Shown here: positions 44,051 through 52,576 of the stretch, one piece after another
How the letters are laid out: each line of letters begins with the position of its first letter
Numbering within the stretch: the first letter of the stretch is position 1
Assembly (NCBI GenBank): GCA_964646205.1
Contig: CAZYAZ010000027.1
Coordinates: forward strand, 1 to 64,000
Length of the DNA stretch: 64,000 bases
Direction: 5' to 3'
Source: UBA8437 sp964646205
Lineage (GTDB): Bacteria > Planctomycetota > Planctomycetia > Planctomycetales > Planctomycetaceae
Program-made: the position numbers and the translations under genes
Notes under the pieces: model-generated
Told to the model about the DNA's origin: nothing
What the model saw: the letters and a program-made list of their open reading frames with translations, nothing else
Databases searched by the model: none

Positions 44051-45436
44051 GTGCCGGTGATCAATCGTCGTGAATTCCTGTCCGCAACGGCGGCTACAGG
44101 GCTGTCGTTGTTGAGTCCCTCGCTGCGGAACCGGGTCGAGGCGGCTGATGCCCGAAAATTGCGAATCACCGGGATCGAGTGGGACCAGGTGCTGGTGCCC
44201 TACCAGGCATTCAACCGGCAGGCGTTGTTTCGGTACCACGGGCTGAGTCTTCAACTGAGGACGATTTTCCAGGTCCGCACGAACTCGGATCTGGTCGGCC
44301 TGGGAGAATCGTGGGGCGCTGCATCGATGACAGACAAGGAGGTGGCCGGTTACGTGGGGACCAGCCCCTTCGAATGGCTGGGGGCTCGCAAGGACCTGTC
44401 CTTGAACATGGCCCTGTACGACCTGATGGGGAAGTCACTGGGGCTGCCGTCCTGGCGGCTCATTGGGCCAAAGGTGCGTGACCGGATCCCCGTGGCGGCC
44501 TGGACCGTGTCGCGATCGCCCGAGGACCTTGCCGAGGAGGTGCGGCAGGCAGCCGGCCGCGGGTACCGGTGGCTGAAATACCACATTGACGAGGTCCACA
44601 ATGTGATCGACCAGACGCGGGCCATGCAGCGTGTCGCTCCGAAAGGGTTCCGTGTTCAGTTGGATTTCAATGCCAATGCCGAGTACCGGGACATCTCACC
44701 GATCCTCAAGCAACTGGGACGGTTCCCGGTGATCGGACGGATCGAGGACCCGATCCAGACCGGGGATCGTGATGGGTACCGAAAACTGATCGCCGAATCC
44801 GACATCGAGTTGTTGATTCACCATGGCCCGGTCAACTACCTGGTCGACAAGGCCTGCGATGGATACATGGCGGGTCATGCTCCGATCGGTCATGCCATCA
44901 AGGTGGCCGGTGTCTCCGAGGAGTCGGGACTGCCATTCATGCTCCAGCAGGCCGGGGGCCAGATCAACCAGGCGTTTCTGGCGCACGAGGTGGCGGTCTT
45001 CGGTGGGGCGACGATCGATCATGTCAACCTGGCGCATCTCTGGACCGACGATGTCACGACGACGAAGGCGAAGGTCACCGGCGGGACGATTGCCGTGCCA
45101 CGAGGGCCCGGGCTCGGCGTGGCACTCGACCAGGCGAAGCTCGAGAAATACAAGACGTCGCCACGTCCGGGTTATCGTCCCTTCCTGGTCAAGATCGTCT
45201 ACCGGGGTGGTCCGACGATCATCGTGCGACACGATCCGAACAGTGCGGGACGCACGGACAACCTGAGGTTCCTGGGGCGATTGCTCAAAGGCAAGGTGCC
45301 CGGGGACAAGATCCCTGGTCCGGTTCCCGGCTATGCGAACGCGGTGACGAGCGAGTTTCTGGATCGCAAGAACTGCGGGGACTTTGATCGCTTGTGGAAA
45401 GCGACCGCTCGTGGCGCGGTGGTGACCGGGAATTAG
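44051..45436 (+). CDS. Tat-exported enolase-superfamily (mandelate racemase-like) protein
   Basis: 461 residues from GTG, with AAGGAGG three nt upstream. Twin-arginine signal NRREFLSATAATGLSLL. The TIM-barrel part follows an N-terminal capping domain; metal-binding acidic positions can be seen in VQLDFNAN and IEDPI, and a LIHHGP strand. At the usual catalytic Lys-x-Lys strand the sequence is WLKYHIDE (Lys-x-His), not the standard pair, so racemase chemistry is uncertain. The C-terminal 60 residues extend beyond the usual family length. It converges on the FtsB-like gene with a four-bp overlap. Confidence 0.82.
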   Translation: MPVINRREFLSATAATGLSLLSPSLRNRVEAADARKLRITGIEWDQVLVPYQAFNRQALFRYHGLSLQLRTIFQVRTNSDLVGLGESWGAASMTDKEVAGYVGTSPFEWLGARKDLSLNMALYDLMGKSLGLPSWRLIGPKVRDRIPVAAWTVSRSPEDLAEEVRQAAGRGYRWLKYHIDEVHNVIDQTRAMQRVAPKGFRVQLDFNANAEYRDISPILKQLGRFPVIGRIEDPIQTGDRDGYRKLIAESDIELLIHHGPVNYLVDKACDGYMAGHAPIGHAIKVAGVSEESGLPFMLQQAGGQINQAFLAHEVAVFGGATIDHVNLAHLWTDDVTTTKAKVTGGTIAVPRGPGLGVALDQAKLEKYKTSPRPGYRPFLVKIVYRGGPTIIVRHDPNSAGRTDNLRFLGRLLKGKVPGDKIPGPVPGYANAVTSEFLDRKNCGDFDRLWKATARGAVVTGN

Positions 45437-45951
45437 CGCCGCCGCAGCCGGTTGGTCCAGTGGGCCAGGTGTTCGGCATGTGAGTCCTGCAGTGCCGAGA
45501 AGGCAAACAGGACCATGCCCGCGGCGATCACCAACAGGACGTTTTTCAGCCTGTCGTTGTGAGCCAGCGCGGCGACCACGGGACGCGTCGTCCACTGCCG
45601 GCCAGCGGTGGGCGTTGTTGCCGTTGCGGTGTCGAGTCGGGCCAGCCTGAGTGATTCGTCGACCTTCAACCGGTTCACGTCGGGCCGGGCATCCTGGATG
45701 TCCAGGCGGGCCAGTTCACTGGCGTAGTCGGGTTCGGCCTTCAGCGTTGCGCGAACCTGCTCGAGGTACCGGACCTGGTCCTCCAGTGCCATCTTGACCG
45801 CACGGTTCTCCGATTCGTGTTCGGCGAGGTCGCCGAGGGTCAGCAAATCGGGAGCGATCGTGACGAGTCCGTAGAGAACGGTGGCGGTGAACAGGGTCCC
45901 CCAGAAGGCCAGCGAGACCCAGCGGGCCGGTTCGGTTTTGAGACGGGTCAC
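45433..45951 (-). CDS. FtsB/DivIC-like coiled-coil membrane protein
   Basis: 172 residues. N-terminal membrane segment (about 12-31), then a coiled coil (ESENRAVKMALEDQVRYLEQ, about 46-72) and DYASELARLDIQDARPDVNR, then a second hydrophobic segment near 137-155. The gene is 38 nt downstream of eno; eno followed by the septum-formation gene ftsB/divIC is a common bacterial neighbourhood. Topology (short cytoplasmic end, one helix, extracytoplasmic coiled coil) fits FtsB, but the second membrane segment and the longer C-terminus do not. I rate the septum role as possible, not shown. Confidence 0.5.
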   Translation of the reverse strand: MTRLKTEPARWVSLAFWGTLFTATVLYGLVTIAPDLLTLGDLAEHESENRAVKMALEDQVRYLEQVRATLKAEPDYASELARLDIQDARPDVNRLKVDESLRLARLDTATATTPTAGRQWTTRPVVAALAHNDRLKNVLLVIAAGMVLFAFSALQDSHAEHLAHWTNRLRRR

Positions 45952-45989
45952 GGATCAGGCCGTTCTGTGGAGGTGGGGTACGTGGTTGG

Positions 45990-47261
45990 TTAGATCGTGC
46001 CGCCGTAGATGGCGTTGCTGCCGAGCATCTCCTCGATTCGGAGCAGCTGGTTGTACTTGCAGATGCGGTCGGTCCGACTGGCCGAACCGGTCTTGATCTG
46101 CCCGGTGTCCAGGGCGACGGCCAGGTCGGCAATCGTCGTGTCCTCGGTTTCGCCGGACCGGTGACTCATCACGGCGGTGTATCCGTTCTTGCCGGCCAGC
46201 TTCACCGCATCGATTGTCTCTGTCAGCGTGCCGATCTGGTTCACCTTGACCAGGATACTGTTGCCCACGCCCTTCTCGATCCCGTCAGCCAGTCTCTTGA
46301 CGTTGGTCACGAACAGGTCATCACCAACCAACTGGCAGCGGTCACCGATCGCGTCGGTCAACAGTTTCCAGGTGTCCCAGTCGTCCTCGGAACAACCATC
46401 CTCGATCGAGCAGATCGGGTACCGTTCGACCCATCCGGCGAGCAGTTCGACCATTCCGTCGGGATCGACGTTCTGGCCCTCGAGGTGGTAGACACCCGCT
46501 TCGCTGTCGTAGAACTCGGTCGCGGCACAATCCAGGGCGATCTGGACCTGGTCGCCGGGTTGGTATCCGGCTCGTTCGGTCGCCTCGAGAATCGAGGTGA
46601 TCGCGGCCTCGTTGCTTTCGAGGTTGGGGGCAAACCCGCCCTCGTCGCCGACGGCGGTGTTGAGTCCCTTCTCGGAGAGCACTTTCTTGAGGTTGTGGAA
46701 AATCTCAGCACCACAACGCAACGCCTCGCTGAAGCTGTCGAATCCCAGTGGCATCACCATGAATTCCTGGATGTCGATCGAGTTGTCCGCGTGTTCGCCC
46801 CCGTTGATGATGTTCATCATCGGTGCCGGCAATCGGTTGGCACCGGCACCGCCGAGATAGCGGAACAGCGGCAGGTAACAGCTTCGTGCCGCGGCGTGAG
46901 CGGCGGCCAGCGAGCAGGCCAGCAGGGCATTGGCCCCGAGGTTGGATTTGTTCTCGGTGCCGTCGAGTTCGAGCATCCGGCGGTCGATCTCGTTCTGGTC
47001 GGTCACGTCGAGGTCGATCAGGACGTCGACGATGCGGCTGTTGACGTTGTCGACGGCCTGGCGGACTCCCCGGCCGAGGTAGCGGTCTTCGGCGTCAGTG
47101 TCGCGAAGTTCGTGTGCCTCGTGTTGGCCGGTGCTGGCTCCACTTGGCACGGCTGCTCGCCCGACCACGCCCTCTTCGGTTGTGATGTCCACTTCGACTG
47201 TCGGGTTGCCACGGCTGTCGATGATCTCGCGGGCGTGGACGGCGGTGATTGCTGTGCTCAT
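45990..47261 (-). CDS. eno: enolase (phosphopyruvate hydratase)
   Basis: 423 residues. Interconverts 2-phosphoglycerate and phosphoenolpyruvate in glycolysis. Visible landmarks: the N-terminal VHAREIIDSRGNPTVEVDI, GASTGQHEA, the catalytic Glu in GDEGGFAPN, metal ligands in the IEDGCSEDD region, the catalytic Lys in ILVKVNQIGTLTET and the signature SHRSGETEDTTIADL. AGGA lies ten nt before the ATG. The leader (47262-47344) has competing hairpins. The FtsB-like gene follows. Confidence 0.97.
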   Translation of the reverse strand: MSTAITAVHAREIIDSRGNPTVEVDITTEEGVVGRAAVPSGASTGQHEAHELRDTDAEDRYLGRGVRQAVDNVNSRIVDVLIDLDVTDQNEIDRRMLELDGTENKSNLGANALLACSLAAAHAAARSCYLPLFRYLGGAGANRLPAPMMNIINGGEHADNSIDIQEFMVMPLGFDSFSEALRCGAEIFHNLKKVLSEKGLNTAVGDEGGFAPNLESNEAAITSILEATERAGYQPGDQVQIALDCAATEFYDSEAGVYHLEGQNVDPDGMVELLAGWVERYPICSIEDGCSEDDWDTWKLLTDAIGDRCQLVGDDLFVTNVKRLADGIEKGVGNSILVKVNQIGTLTETIDAVKLAGKNGYTAVMSHRSGETEDTTIADLAVALDTGQIKTGSASRTDRICKYNQLLRIEEMLGSNAIYGGTI

Positions 47262-47279
47262 CGGGTGCTATTCCTGGTT

Positions 47280-47344
47280 GATGACGTGTCCGATTCCGTT
47301 GTAGCAGGTGGCTCAAATCGCATCCACGACACGTCATCGTGTCG
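47280..47344 (-). promoter_or_regulatory. possible two-state RNA switch in the eno leader
   Basis: On the minus strand CGACACG (47344-47338) can pair with CGTGTCG (47333-47327) around the loop ATGA, giving a seven-bp hairpin. The segment GATGACGTGTC (47338-47328) can instead pair perfectly over 11 bp with GACACGTCATC (47290-47280), with a 37-nt loop. The two structures use the same bases and exclude each other. The long pairing ends four nt before the AGGA ribosome binding site of eno. Function is inferred from the arrangement only. In the rest of 47345-47630 I see a seven-bp hairpin at 47369-47394 but no convincing promoter. Confidence 0.4.
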
Positions 47345-47545
47345 AGAGTATCGGCAGTTTTTCGAATCCGGCATCAGGGGCGGGGCCGATGCCGCTGTAA
47401 ACCTCGCGGTCGGCGAATTCCGCAGGAACGGTCTCGTCGCTGTCATCCGCTTGACCCTGTAGAATCAGACACTTTGAAACGGCGATCGTGGCTGAAGGCG
47501 GACGGCTTGTTGTCGTCGGGTGAGGTGTTTGGGATGATCAAACCC

Positions 47546-47564
47546 TGGCCCGAAACCCGGGCCA
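47546..47564 (+). promoter_or_regulatory. hairpin in the pssA leader
   Basis: TGGCCCG-AAACC-CGGGCCA, a perfect seven-bp stem with a five-nt loop, 66 nt before the pssA start. No T tract follows. Role unknown. Confidence 0.3.
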
Positions 47565-47630
47565 ACGGTCCGGGCTGGAAACGGCGTGCTGGCGAGTTTC
47601 ACATCGGGACTTGTCGCAGGGAGCAGTGTC

Positions 47631-48506
47631 ATGAAACACCACCGCAGGGTTTTTGCCGTGTTCCCGACGATGTTGACGTTGGGCAACCTGGTGTGCGGGT
47701 TCGGCTGCATCACCTTTGCAGCCAAGCTGGTGCAGTCGGACACGACATTGCCGTTCTCCGCGTTGCTGGGATCCAGTGCGGCCCAGGAGGGCCAGGGACT
47801 GGTGATCGCGGCGGTACTGATTTACCTGGCCATGATTTTTGACGCGTTCGATGGCAGCGTGGCGCGGTTGACCAACCAGACGAGCGAATTTGGAGCCAAT
47901 CTCGACAGCCTCTGCGACGTTGTCAGTTTCGGTATTGCTCCAGCCTTCCTGATGCTGCAGTTCACCAGGATCTATGCCCCACATGAATTGTGGGCAGAAC
48001 CGGGCAGCCACCTTCAGCGGTTGCTCTGGGTGATTGCCGCGTTGTACGCCGTCTGTGCCGCCCTGCGTTTGGCTCGCTTCAATTCCGAGACGGACGAGGA
48101 GGACGCTCACACGGAATTCAGCGGTCTGCCCTCACCGGCGGCGGCCAGCGTGGTCGCCAGTATCCCGATTTCGCACCAGCTACTGGTCCGATCGACAGAC
48201 CAGGCAACCCTCGTGGTGTCGGGGTGGATTGGTGAAGCCCTGCAACTCTCGCTGCCGTTGGTGACCCTGGCCCTGGCCTGTTTGATGGTCAGCCGGATTC
48301 GCTACGTGCACGCGGTCAATCACCTGTTGCGTGGCCGGCGTAGCCGCTCGCACATGATCCAACTGGTCTTCGCGCTGGCGGTGATCTACTGGCAGCACGA
48401 GATTGCGATCCCCTTGATTCTCTGCTGGTACGCGTTCGCGCCACCGATCCGGTCCTTCTTCCAGGCCATCCTGTCGCGACGTCTCCACAAATCGACTGAA
48501 ATCTGA
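47631..48506 (+). CDS. pssA: CDP-diacylglycerol-serine O-phosphatidyltransferase
   Basis: 291 residues from MKHHRRVFAVFPTMLTLGN, with AGGGAG seven nt upstream (15 further upstream codons are ignored). It is a membrane protein with about eight hydrophobic segments. The CDP-alcohol phosphotransferase signature D-G-x2-A-R-x8-G-x3-D-x3-D appears as FDGSVARL...GANLDSLCD near residues 82-103. It makes phosphatidylserine, the precursor of phosphatidylethanolamine. ribE starts 12 nt later. Confidence 0.9.
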   Translation: MKHHRRVFAVFPTMLTLGNLVCGFGCITFAAKLVQSDTTLPFSALLGSSAAQEGQGLVIAAVLIYLAMIFDAFDGSVARLTNQTSEFGANLDSLCDVVSFGIAPAFLMLQFTRIYAPHELWAEPGSHLQRLLWVIAALYAVCAALRLARFNSETDEEDAHTEFSGLPSPAAASVVASIPISHQLLVRSTDQATLVVSGWIGEALQLSLPLVTLALACLMVSRIRYVHAVNHLLRGRRSRSHMIQLVFALAVIYWQHEIAIPLILCWYAFAPPIRSFFQAILSRRLHKSTEI

Positions 48507-48518
48507 CAGGTTCTCTCC

Positions 48519-49139
48519 ATGTTCACAGGCCTTGTCGAAGTCCGCGGATCGGTCGTCGAGTTGATCGACGATCCGCCGGCCCGTCGGCTCGAGGTCGAGG
48601 TCGGCTCCGAATGGGTTGTCGATTCCGCCATCGGTGACAGTGTCGCGATCAACGGTTGCTGCCTGACGGTGGTCGCCATTGGCTCGTCGACGCTGTCGTT
48701 CGAGGCCGGGACCGAAACCCTGGCCCGCACCAATCTTGGAGACCTGGCCGCGGGTGACCCGGTCAATCTCGAACGGCCATTGGCCGCCGATGGACGGCTG
48801 GGGGGGCATTTTGTCCAGGGGCACATCGACGACACGGCCGAGGTGATCGAGGTGACCCGCGACGGCGAGTGGGTGACGATGTGGTTCCAGGTTCCCGGTT
48901 TACTGGCCATGGGACTGGTGCCCAAGGGCTCGGTGGCCGTGGATGGTGTCAGCCTGACCGTTGTCGAGGTTGTTTCAGACCGTTTCAGCGTTGCATTGAT
49001 CCCCCACACCCTTGAGGTCACCACGCTGGGGATTCGCCAGCCCGGGAGCCGGGTCAACATCGAGACCGATATCCTGGCCAAGTATGTCCAGAAGCTGGTG
49101 GACGGTGATCGGCCCGTCGACGACGGGGGCCAGGAATGA
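48519..49139 (+). CDS. ribE: riboflavin synthase (alpha subunit type)
   Basis: 206 residues beginning MFTGLVEVRGSV, the hallmark N-terminus. Two tandem lumazine-binding domains (about 1-95 and 96-195); the conserved GHFVQGHID, the two KGSVAVDGVSLTV/INGCCLTV-type blocks and NIETDILAKYVQK are present. Dismutates two 6,7-dimethyl-8-ribityllumazine to riboflavin. Its stop overlaps the rsmA start (ATGA), so the two are translated together. Confidence 0.95.
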   Translation: MFTGLVEVRGSVVELIDDPPARRLEVEVGSEWVVDSAIGDSVAINGCCLTVVAIGSSTLSFEAGTETLARTNLGDLAAGDPVNLERPLAADGRLGGHFVQGHIDDTAEVIEVTRDGEWVTMWFQVPGLLAMGLVPKGSVAVDGVSLTVVEVVSDRFSVALIPHTLEVTTLGIRQPGSRVNIETDILAKYVQKLVDGDRPVDDGGQE

Positions 49140-50065
49140 AGCCCGCAGTCCGACAGACCCGCAGTCACCTGATGGATCTCTTCGCTCGGCACGGGTTCCA
49201 TCCCCGCACCGATTTTGGCCAGAACTTCCTGATCGATCTGAACCTGGTCGATTTTCTTGCGCGTGAAGCCCGGCTTGGGTCCGACGACGTGGTGCTGGAA
49301 ATTGGTACCGGAACCGGCAGCTTGACCGGACAACTGGCCGCGTTTGCTGCCGCGGTGATCACCGTCGAGGTCGACCACCGGATGGTCGGACTCGCCGGCG
49401 AGGTGATCGACGACCTGGACAACGTGACGCTGTTGCACCGCGATGCCTTGAAGAACAAGAACCACTTCGCTCCGGAACTGCTCGAGTTGATTGCCGAGCG
49501 TCTGGCCGAGGAATCCGGACGGCGGCTGAAACTGGTGGCCAACTTGCCCTACAGCATTGCCACGCCGGTGGTGTCGAACCTCGTGGCCACTGACATTGAT
49601 TGGGAACGGATCGTGGTGACGATCCAGTGGGAACTGGCTGAACGGATGACGGCGGGACCCGGGACCCGTGATTACGGGGCGCTGTCCGTTTGGCTGCAGT
49701 CGCAGTGTCACGTCAAGACGCTCCGGAAATTGCCTCCGACGGTGTTCTGGCCCCGGCCCAAGGTGCAGAGTGCCATCGTGCGGCTGGTGCCCGATCCGGC
49801 CGGAAAACGGCGGATCATCGACCGGATGTTTTTCCTGGATTTCCTCCGCCGCGGCTTCCACCAGCGACGGAAGCACTTCCGTGGTGTGCTGGCCGGGATG
49901 TACCGCAAGCAGATCTCCAAGGCTGATGTCGATTCCGCGATGGCCGAGACGGGACTCCCCGAAAAGGTCCGGGCAGAACAAATTGAAGTTGCTGGTCTGG
50001 TGGAATTGGCCAATCGACTGTATCAAAGGGTCAATTCATCACAGGACGAGAAGCAGGGAGTCTGA
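49136..50065 (+). CDS. rsmA: 16S rRNA dimethyladenosine transferase
   Basis: 309 residues. FGQNFLID (about 23-30) and the SAM motif VLEIGTGTGSLTGQL (about 52-66) followed by NLPYSIATPV (the catalytic NLPY near residue 136) define KsgA/RsmA, which dimethylates two adjacent adenines near the 3' end of 16S rRNA. A PRPKVQSAIVRLVP block follows. Slightly longer than E. coli (273). It overlaps ribE by four nt and is followed five nt later by guaB. Confidence 0.94.
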   Translation: MKPAVRQTRSHLMDLFARHGFHPRTDFGQNFLIDLNLVDFLAREARLGSDDVVLEIGTGTGSLTGQLAAFAAAVITVEVDHRMVGLAGEVIDDLDNVTLLHRDALKNKNHFAPELLELIAERLAEESGRRLKLVANLPYSIATPVVSNLVATDIDWERIVVTIQWELAERMTAGPGTRDYGALSVWLQSQCHVKTLRKLPPTVFWPRPKVQSAIVRLVPDPAGKRRIIDRMFFLDFLRRGFHQRRKHFRGVLAGMYRKQISKADVDSAMAETGLPEKVRAEQIEVAGLVELANRLYQRVNSSQDEKQGV

Positions 50066-50069
50066 CATC

Positions 50070-51557
50070 ATGGACAGTCGGATCGCCTACCGGGGCTACA
50101 CGTTTGATGACGTGTTGCTCGAACCACTCTACAGCGCCATCCTGCCATCGCAGGTCAATGTGTGCAGCAGACTCACTCGGAACATCCCGTTGCACCTGCC
50201 GGTTGTCAGCAGCCCGATGGACACGGTGACCGAGAGCGAGATGGCGATCGCGTTGGCCCAGGAGGGGGGCATCGGGATCGTCCACAAGAACATGACGATC
50301 GAGCAGCAGGCGCTCGAGGTCGACAGGGTGAAGCGGAGCGAACACGGCGTGATCGTCGACCCGGTCACACTGCCCCCGGACGCGACAGCCGCCGAGGCGT
50401 CCCGGATCATGGACGAACGCAATATCGGCGGTGTTCCGATCACCGTCGATGGCTTCCTCAAGGGCATCCTGACTCGCCGGGATCTTCGTTTTCTGGATTC
50501 GCCGGAAACGAAAATCGAGGAAGTGATGACTCGAGAGAACCTGGTGACCGCTTCTGAGGACACCACTCTCGAGGACGCTCAGCGGATTCTGCTGGAAAAC
50601 AAGGTCGAAAAACTTTTGTTGGTGGATCGAGATTACCGATTAAAAGGATTAATCACGATCAAGGACATAGATAAGAATCTCCGGTTTCCGCTCGCTTCGA
50701 AGGATACGAGGGGGCGGTTGCGGGTTGGTGCTGCGGTCGGTGTGAAGGATTTCGACCGCGTGGCGGCCCTGTTGGAGAAGGGTGTCGATGTGCTGGTCGT
50801 CGACAGTGCCCATGGGCACTCGAAGAACGTGGTCGAGACGGTCAAGGAGATCAAGCGGCGGCACGAAATCGACGTGATTGCTGGCAACGTGGCCACCACC
50901 GAGGGGACTCGTGACCTGCTGATGGCAGGAGCCGACGCAATCAAGGTGGGAATCGGTCCCGGTTCAATCTGCACCACGCGGATTATTTCCGGGGTCGGGG
51001 TTCCACAATTGACGGCCATCGCCAACACCGCAAAGGCCATCGCGGACACCAATGTTCCGATCATTGCTGACGGAGGGATTCGTTACAGCGGAGACATCAC
51101 AAAAGCCCTGGCCGCCGGGGCCCACGTTGTCATGCTCGGCGGGTTGCTTGCCGGGCTCGATGAAAGTCCCGGCGAGTTGATCCTGTACCAGGGTCGCAGT
51201 TTCAAGCGATACCGGGGAATGGGGTCGCTGGGAGCAATGGTCCAGGGAAGCAGCGAGCGTTACAGGCAAGGCGGAAATGAGACGGGGCAACCGAAAGAAA
51301 AGAAACTGGTGCCCGAGGGTGTCGAGGGGCGTGTTCCTCACAAGGGACCGCTCAACAACTTCCTCTACCAGTTGATCGGCGGTCTTCGGGCCGGCATGGG
51401 TTACCTGGGAACAGAGACGATTTCGGAGTTGAGAACGGAAGCACGATTTATCCAGATTTCGCCGGCTTCGGTTCGGGAGAACCACCCCCATGATATTGCG
51501 ATTACTCAAGAAGCACCCAATTACACGGCGGAACATTCGCCGATGGAGACGTCCTGA
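50070..51557 (+). CDS. guaB: IMP dehydrogenase
   Basis: 495 residues from MDSRIAYRGYTFDDVLLEP, with AGGGAG nine nt upstream; the frame is open further upstream through rsmA and that part is ignored. The catalytic loop GPGSICTTRI (Cys at about 300) and TFDDVLL at the N-terminus identify the enzyme that oxidises IMP to XMP, the committed step of GMP synthesis. Two CBS domains lie at about 95-210 (VMTRENLVTASEDTTLEDA). The flap YRGMGSLGAM and the C-terminal EGVEGRVP are present. The last 68 nt overlap the next gene in another frame. Confidence 0.97.
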   Translation: MDSRIAYRGYTFDDVLLEPLYSAILPSQVNVCSRLTRNIPLHLPVVSSPMDTVTESEMAIALAQEGGIGIVHKNMTIEQQALEVDRVKRSEHGVIVDPVTLPPDATAAEASRIMDERNIGGVPITVDGFLKGILTRRDLRFLDSPETKIEEVMTRENLVTASEDTTLEDAQRILLENKVEKLLLVDRDYRLKGLITIKDIDKNLRFPLASKDTRGRLRVGAAVGVKDFDRVAALLEKGVDVLVVDSAHGHSKNVVETVKEIKRRHEIDVIAGNVATTEGTRDLLMAGADAIKVGIGPGSICTTRIISGVGVPQLTAIANTAKAIADTNVPIIADGGIRYSGDITKALAAGAHVVMLGGLLAGLDESPGELILYQGRSFKRYRGMGSLGAMVQGSSERYRQGGNETGQPKEKKLVPEGVEGRVPHKGPLNNFLYQLIGGLRAGMGYLGTETISELRTEARFIQISPASVRENHPHDIAITQEAPNYTAEHSPMETS

Positions 51558-52527
51558 TCGCCGGACTGGCGATCTGGCAATGGCGCTGGCCGCGCTGTTG
51601 GTCACGACGGGGATCCAGGCCGGAGAGCCAGAGGTCACACCAACGTTTGCCCCGCCACGGGTCGTGATTCGCGGACTCGCCCAACCGGAATCCGATTCAT
51701 CGATCAAGGCCCCGCTGATCAAGGCCCCGAAAATCAAGGCCCCGAAAATCAAGGCNNNNNNNNNNNNNNNNNNNNNNNNNNNNNNNNNNNNNNNNNNNNN
51801 NNNNNNNNNNNNNNNNNNNNNNNNNNNNNNNNNNNNNNNNNNNNNNNNNNNNNNNATCAAGGCCCCGAAAATCAAGGCCCCGAAAATCAAGGCTGCGGTG
51901 CCCCCTCCTGCCCGACGAGTCCTGGACTCGTCGGCGGTGCTTCCGGCCAAAGAGGCTGTCGAAGTCCCGCGGCAGGTGCTCCCAACACCGCAGCCAACAC
52001 CGCAGCCAACACTGCAGAAGTCAGTTGCGAAGGTGTCCCAGGAGAGTTCCAAGCCGGCTGAGGATGGAGCTGCCAGCGATCCGAAGAAGCTGCGCAAGAT
52101 CACTTCGATCCGTCCCTTCCAGGATTACTCGCCTTTGGGCCAGCCGCCGGTGAACCGGAAACCCGAGGAACTGAAACTCGATGACGGTGATTTTCCGGCA
52201 CGCGTTTTCGAGTCCCAGGTCTTTCAGTGGAAACCCAGTGACCTGTATCACTTTCCACTGTACTTCGAGGATCCGCCCCTCGAACGACATGGACACACTC
52301 ACCACGAATTGCTCCAGCCGTTCGTATCGGCCCATCGGTTTGGCACCCAGTTGATTGGCCTGCCCTACCAGATGGCGATCGACCCGATACTCAAGAAGAC
52401 CTACTCCCTGGGCTGGTATCGGCCCGGCGAACCGGCTCCGATGTTGTTGTACCAGGTTCCCTGGAATGCCGAGGCGGCGGCCGCACAGGCCGGGGTGATG
52501 ACTGGATTATTCTTCCTGGTTCCCTAG
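51490..52527 (+). CDS. exported protein with IKAPK pentapeptide repeats
   Basis: About 345 residues as assembled, with 34 unknown in the 100-N gap. The ATG with GGGAGA upstream lies inside guaB; a later ATG (51580) would start directly at the hydrophobic MALAALLVTTGIQAG, which looks like a signal peptide. Pentapeptides IKAPL/IKAPK (about 72-134) and then PTPQPTPQPT make a basic, proline-rich stretch. The C-terminal 150 residues (KITSIRPFQDYSPLG, YHFPLYFEDPPLERHGH) look folded and conserved. Function unknown; a cell-envelope or polyanion-binding role is only a guess. Confidence 0.6.
   Translation: MILRLLKKHPITRRNIRRWRRPDRRTGDLAMALAALLVTTGIQAGEPEVTPTFAPPRVVIRGLAQPESDSSIKAPLIKAPKIKAPKIKXXXXXXXXXXXXXXXXXXXXXXXXXXXXXXXXXXIKAPKIKAPKIKAAVPPPARRVLDSSAVLPAKEAVEVPRQVLPTPQPTPQPTLQKSVAKVSQESSKPAEDGAASDPKKLRKITSIRPFQDYSPLGQPPVNRKPEELKLDDGDFPARVFESQVFQWKPSDLYHFPLYFEDPPLERHGHTHHELLQPFVSAHRFGTQLIGLPYQMAIDPILKKTYSLGWYRPGEPAPMLLYQVPWNAEAAAAQAGVMTGLFFLVP
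51703..51893 (+). repeat. 15-bp coding tandem repeat (ATCAAGGCCCCGAAA) with 100-N gap
   Basis: Units ATCAAGGCCCCG(A/C)(A/T)(A/G) encode IKAPK or IKAPL on both sides of 51756-51855 (100 N). The flanking bases require a gap of 1 modulo 3, which 100 happens to satisfy, so the frame is kept but the copy number is unknown. At 51982-52017 a second, 12-bp repeat (CCAACACCGCAG, three copies) encodes PTPQ. Confidence 0.88.
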
Positions 52528-52576
52528 TCTGGAATACCGCGACGACCGATGACGTTGTCCGGATCGGATCGAGACC

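Noticed and set aside
47451..47465. TTGACC and TAGAAT ahead of pssA as a promoter
   Set aside because: The two boxes are only three nt apart, so they cannot form one promoter.
48386..50026. 546-codon frame antisense to ribE and rsmA
   Set aside because: It runs across three well-supported genes and has low-complexity composition.
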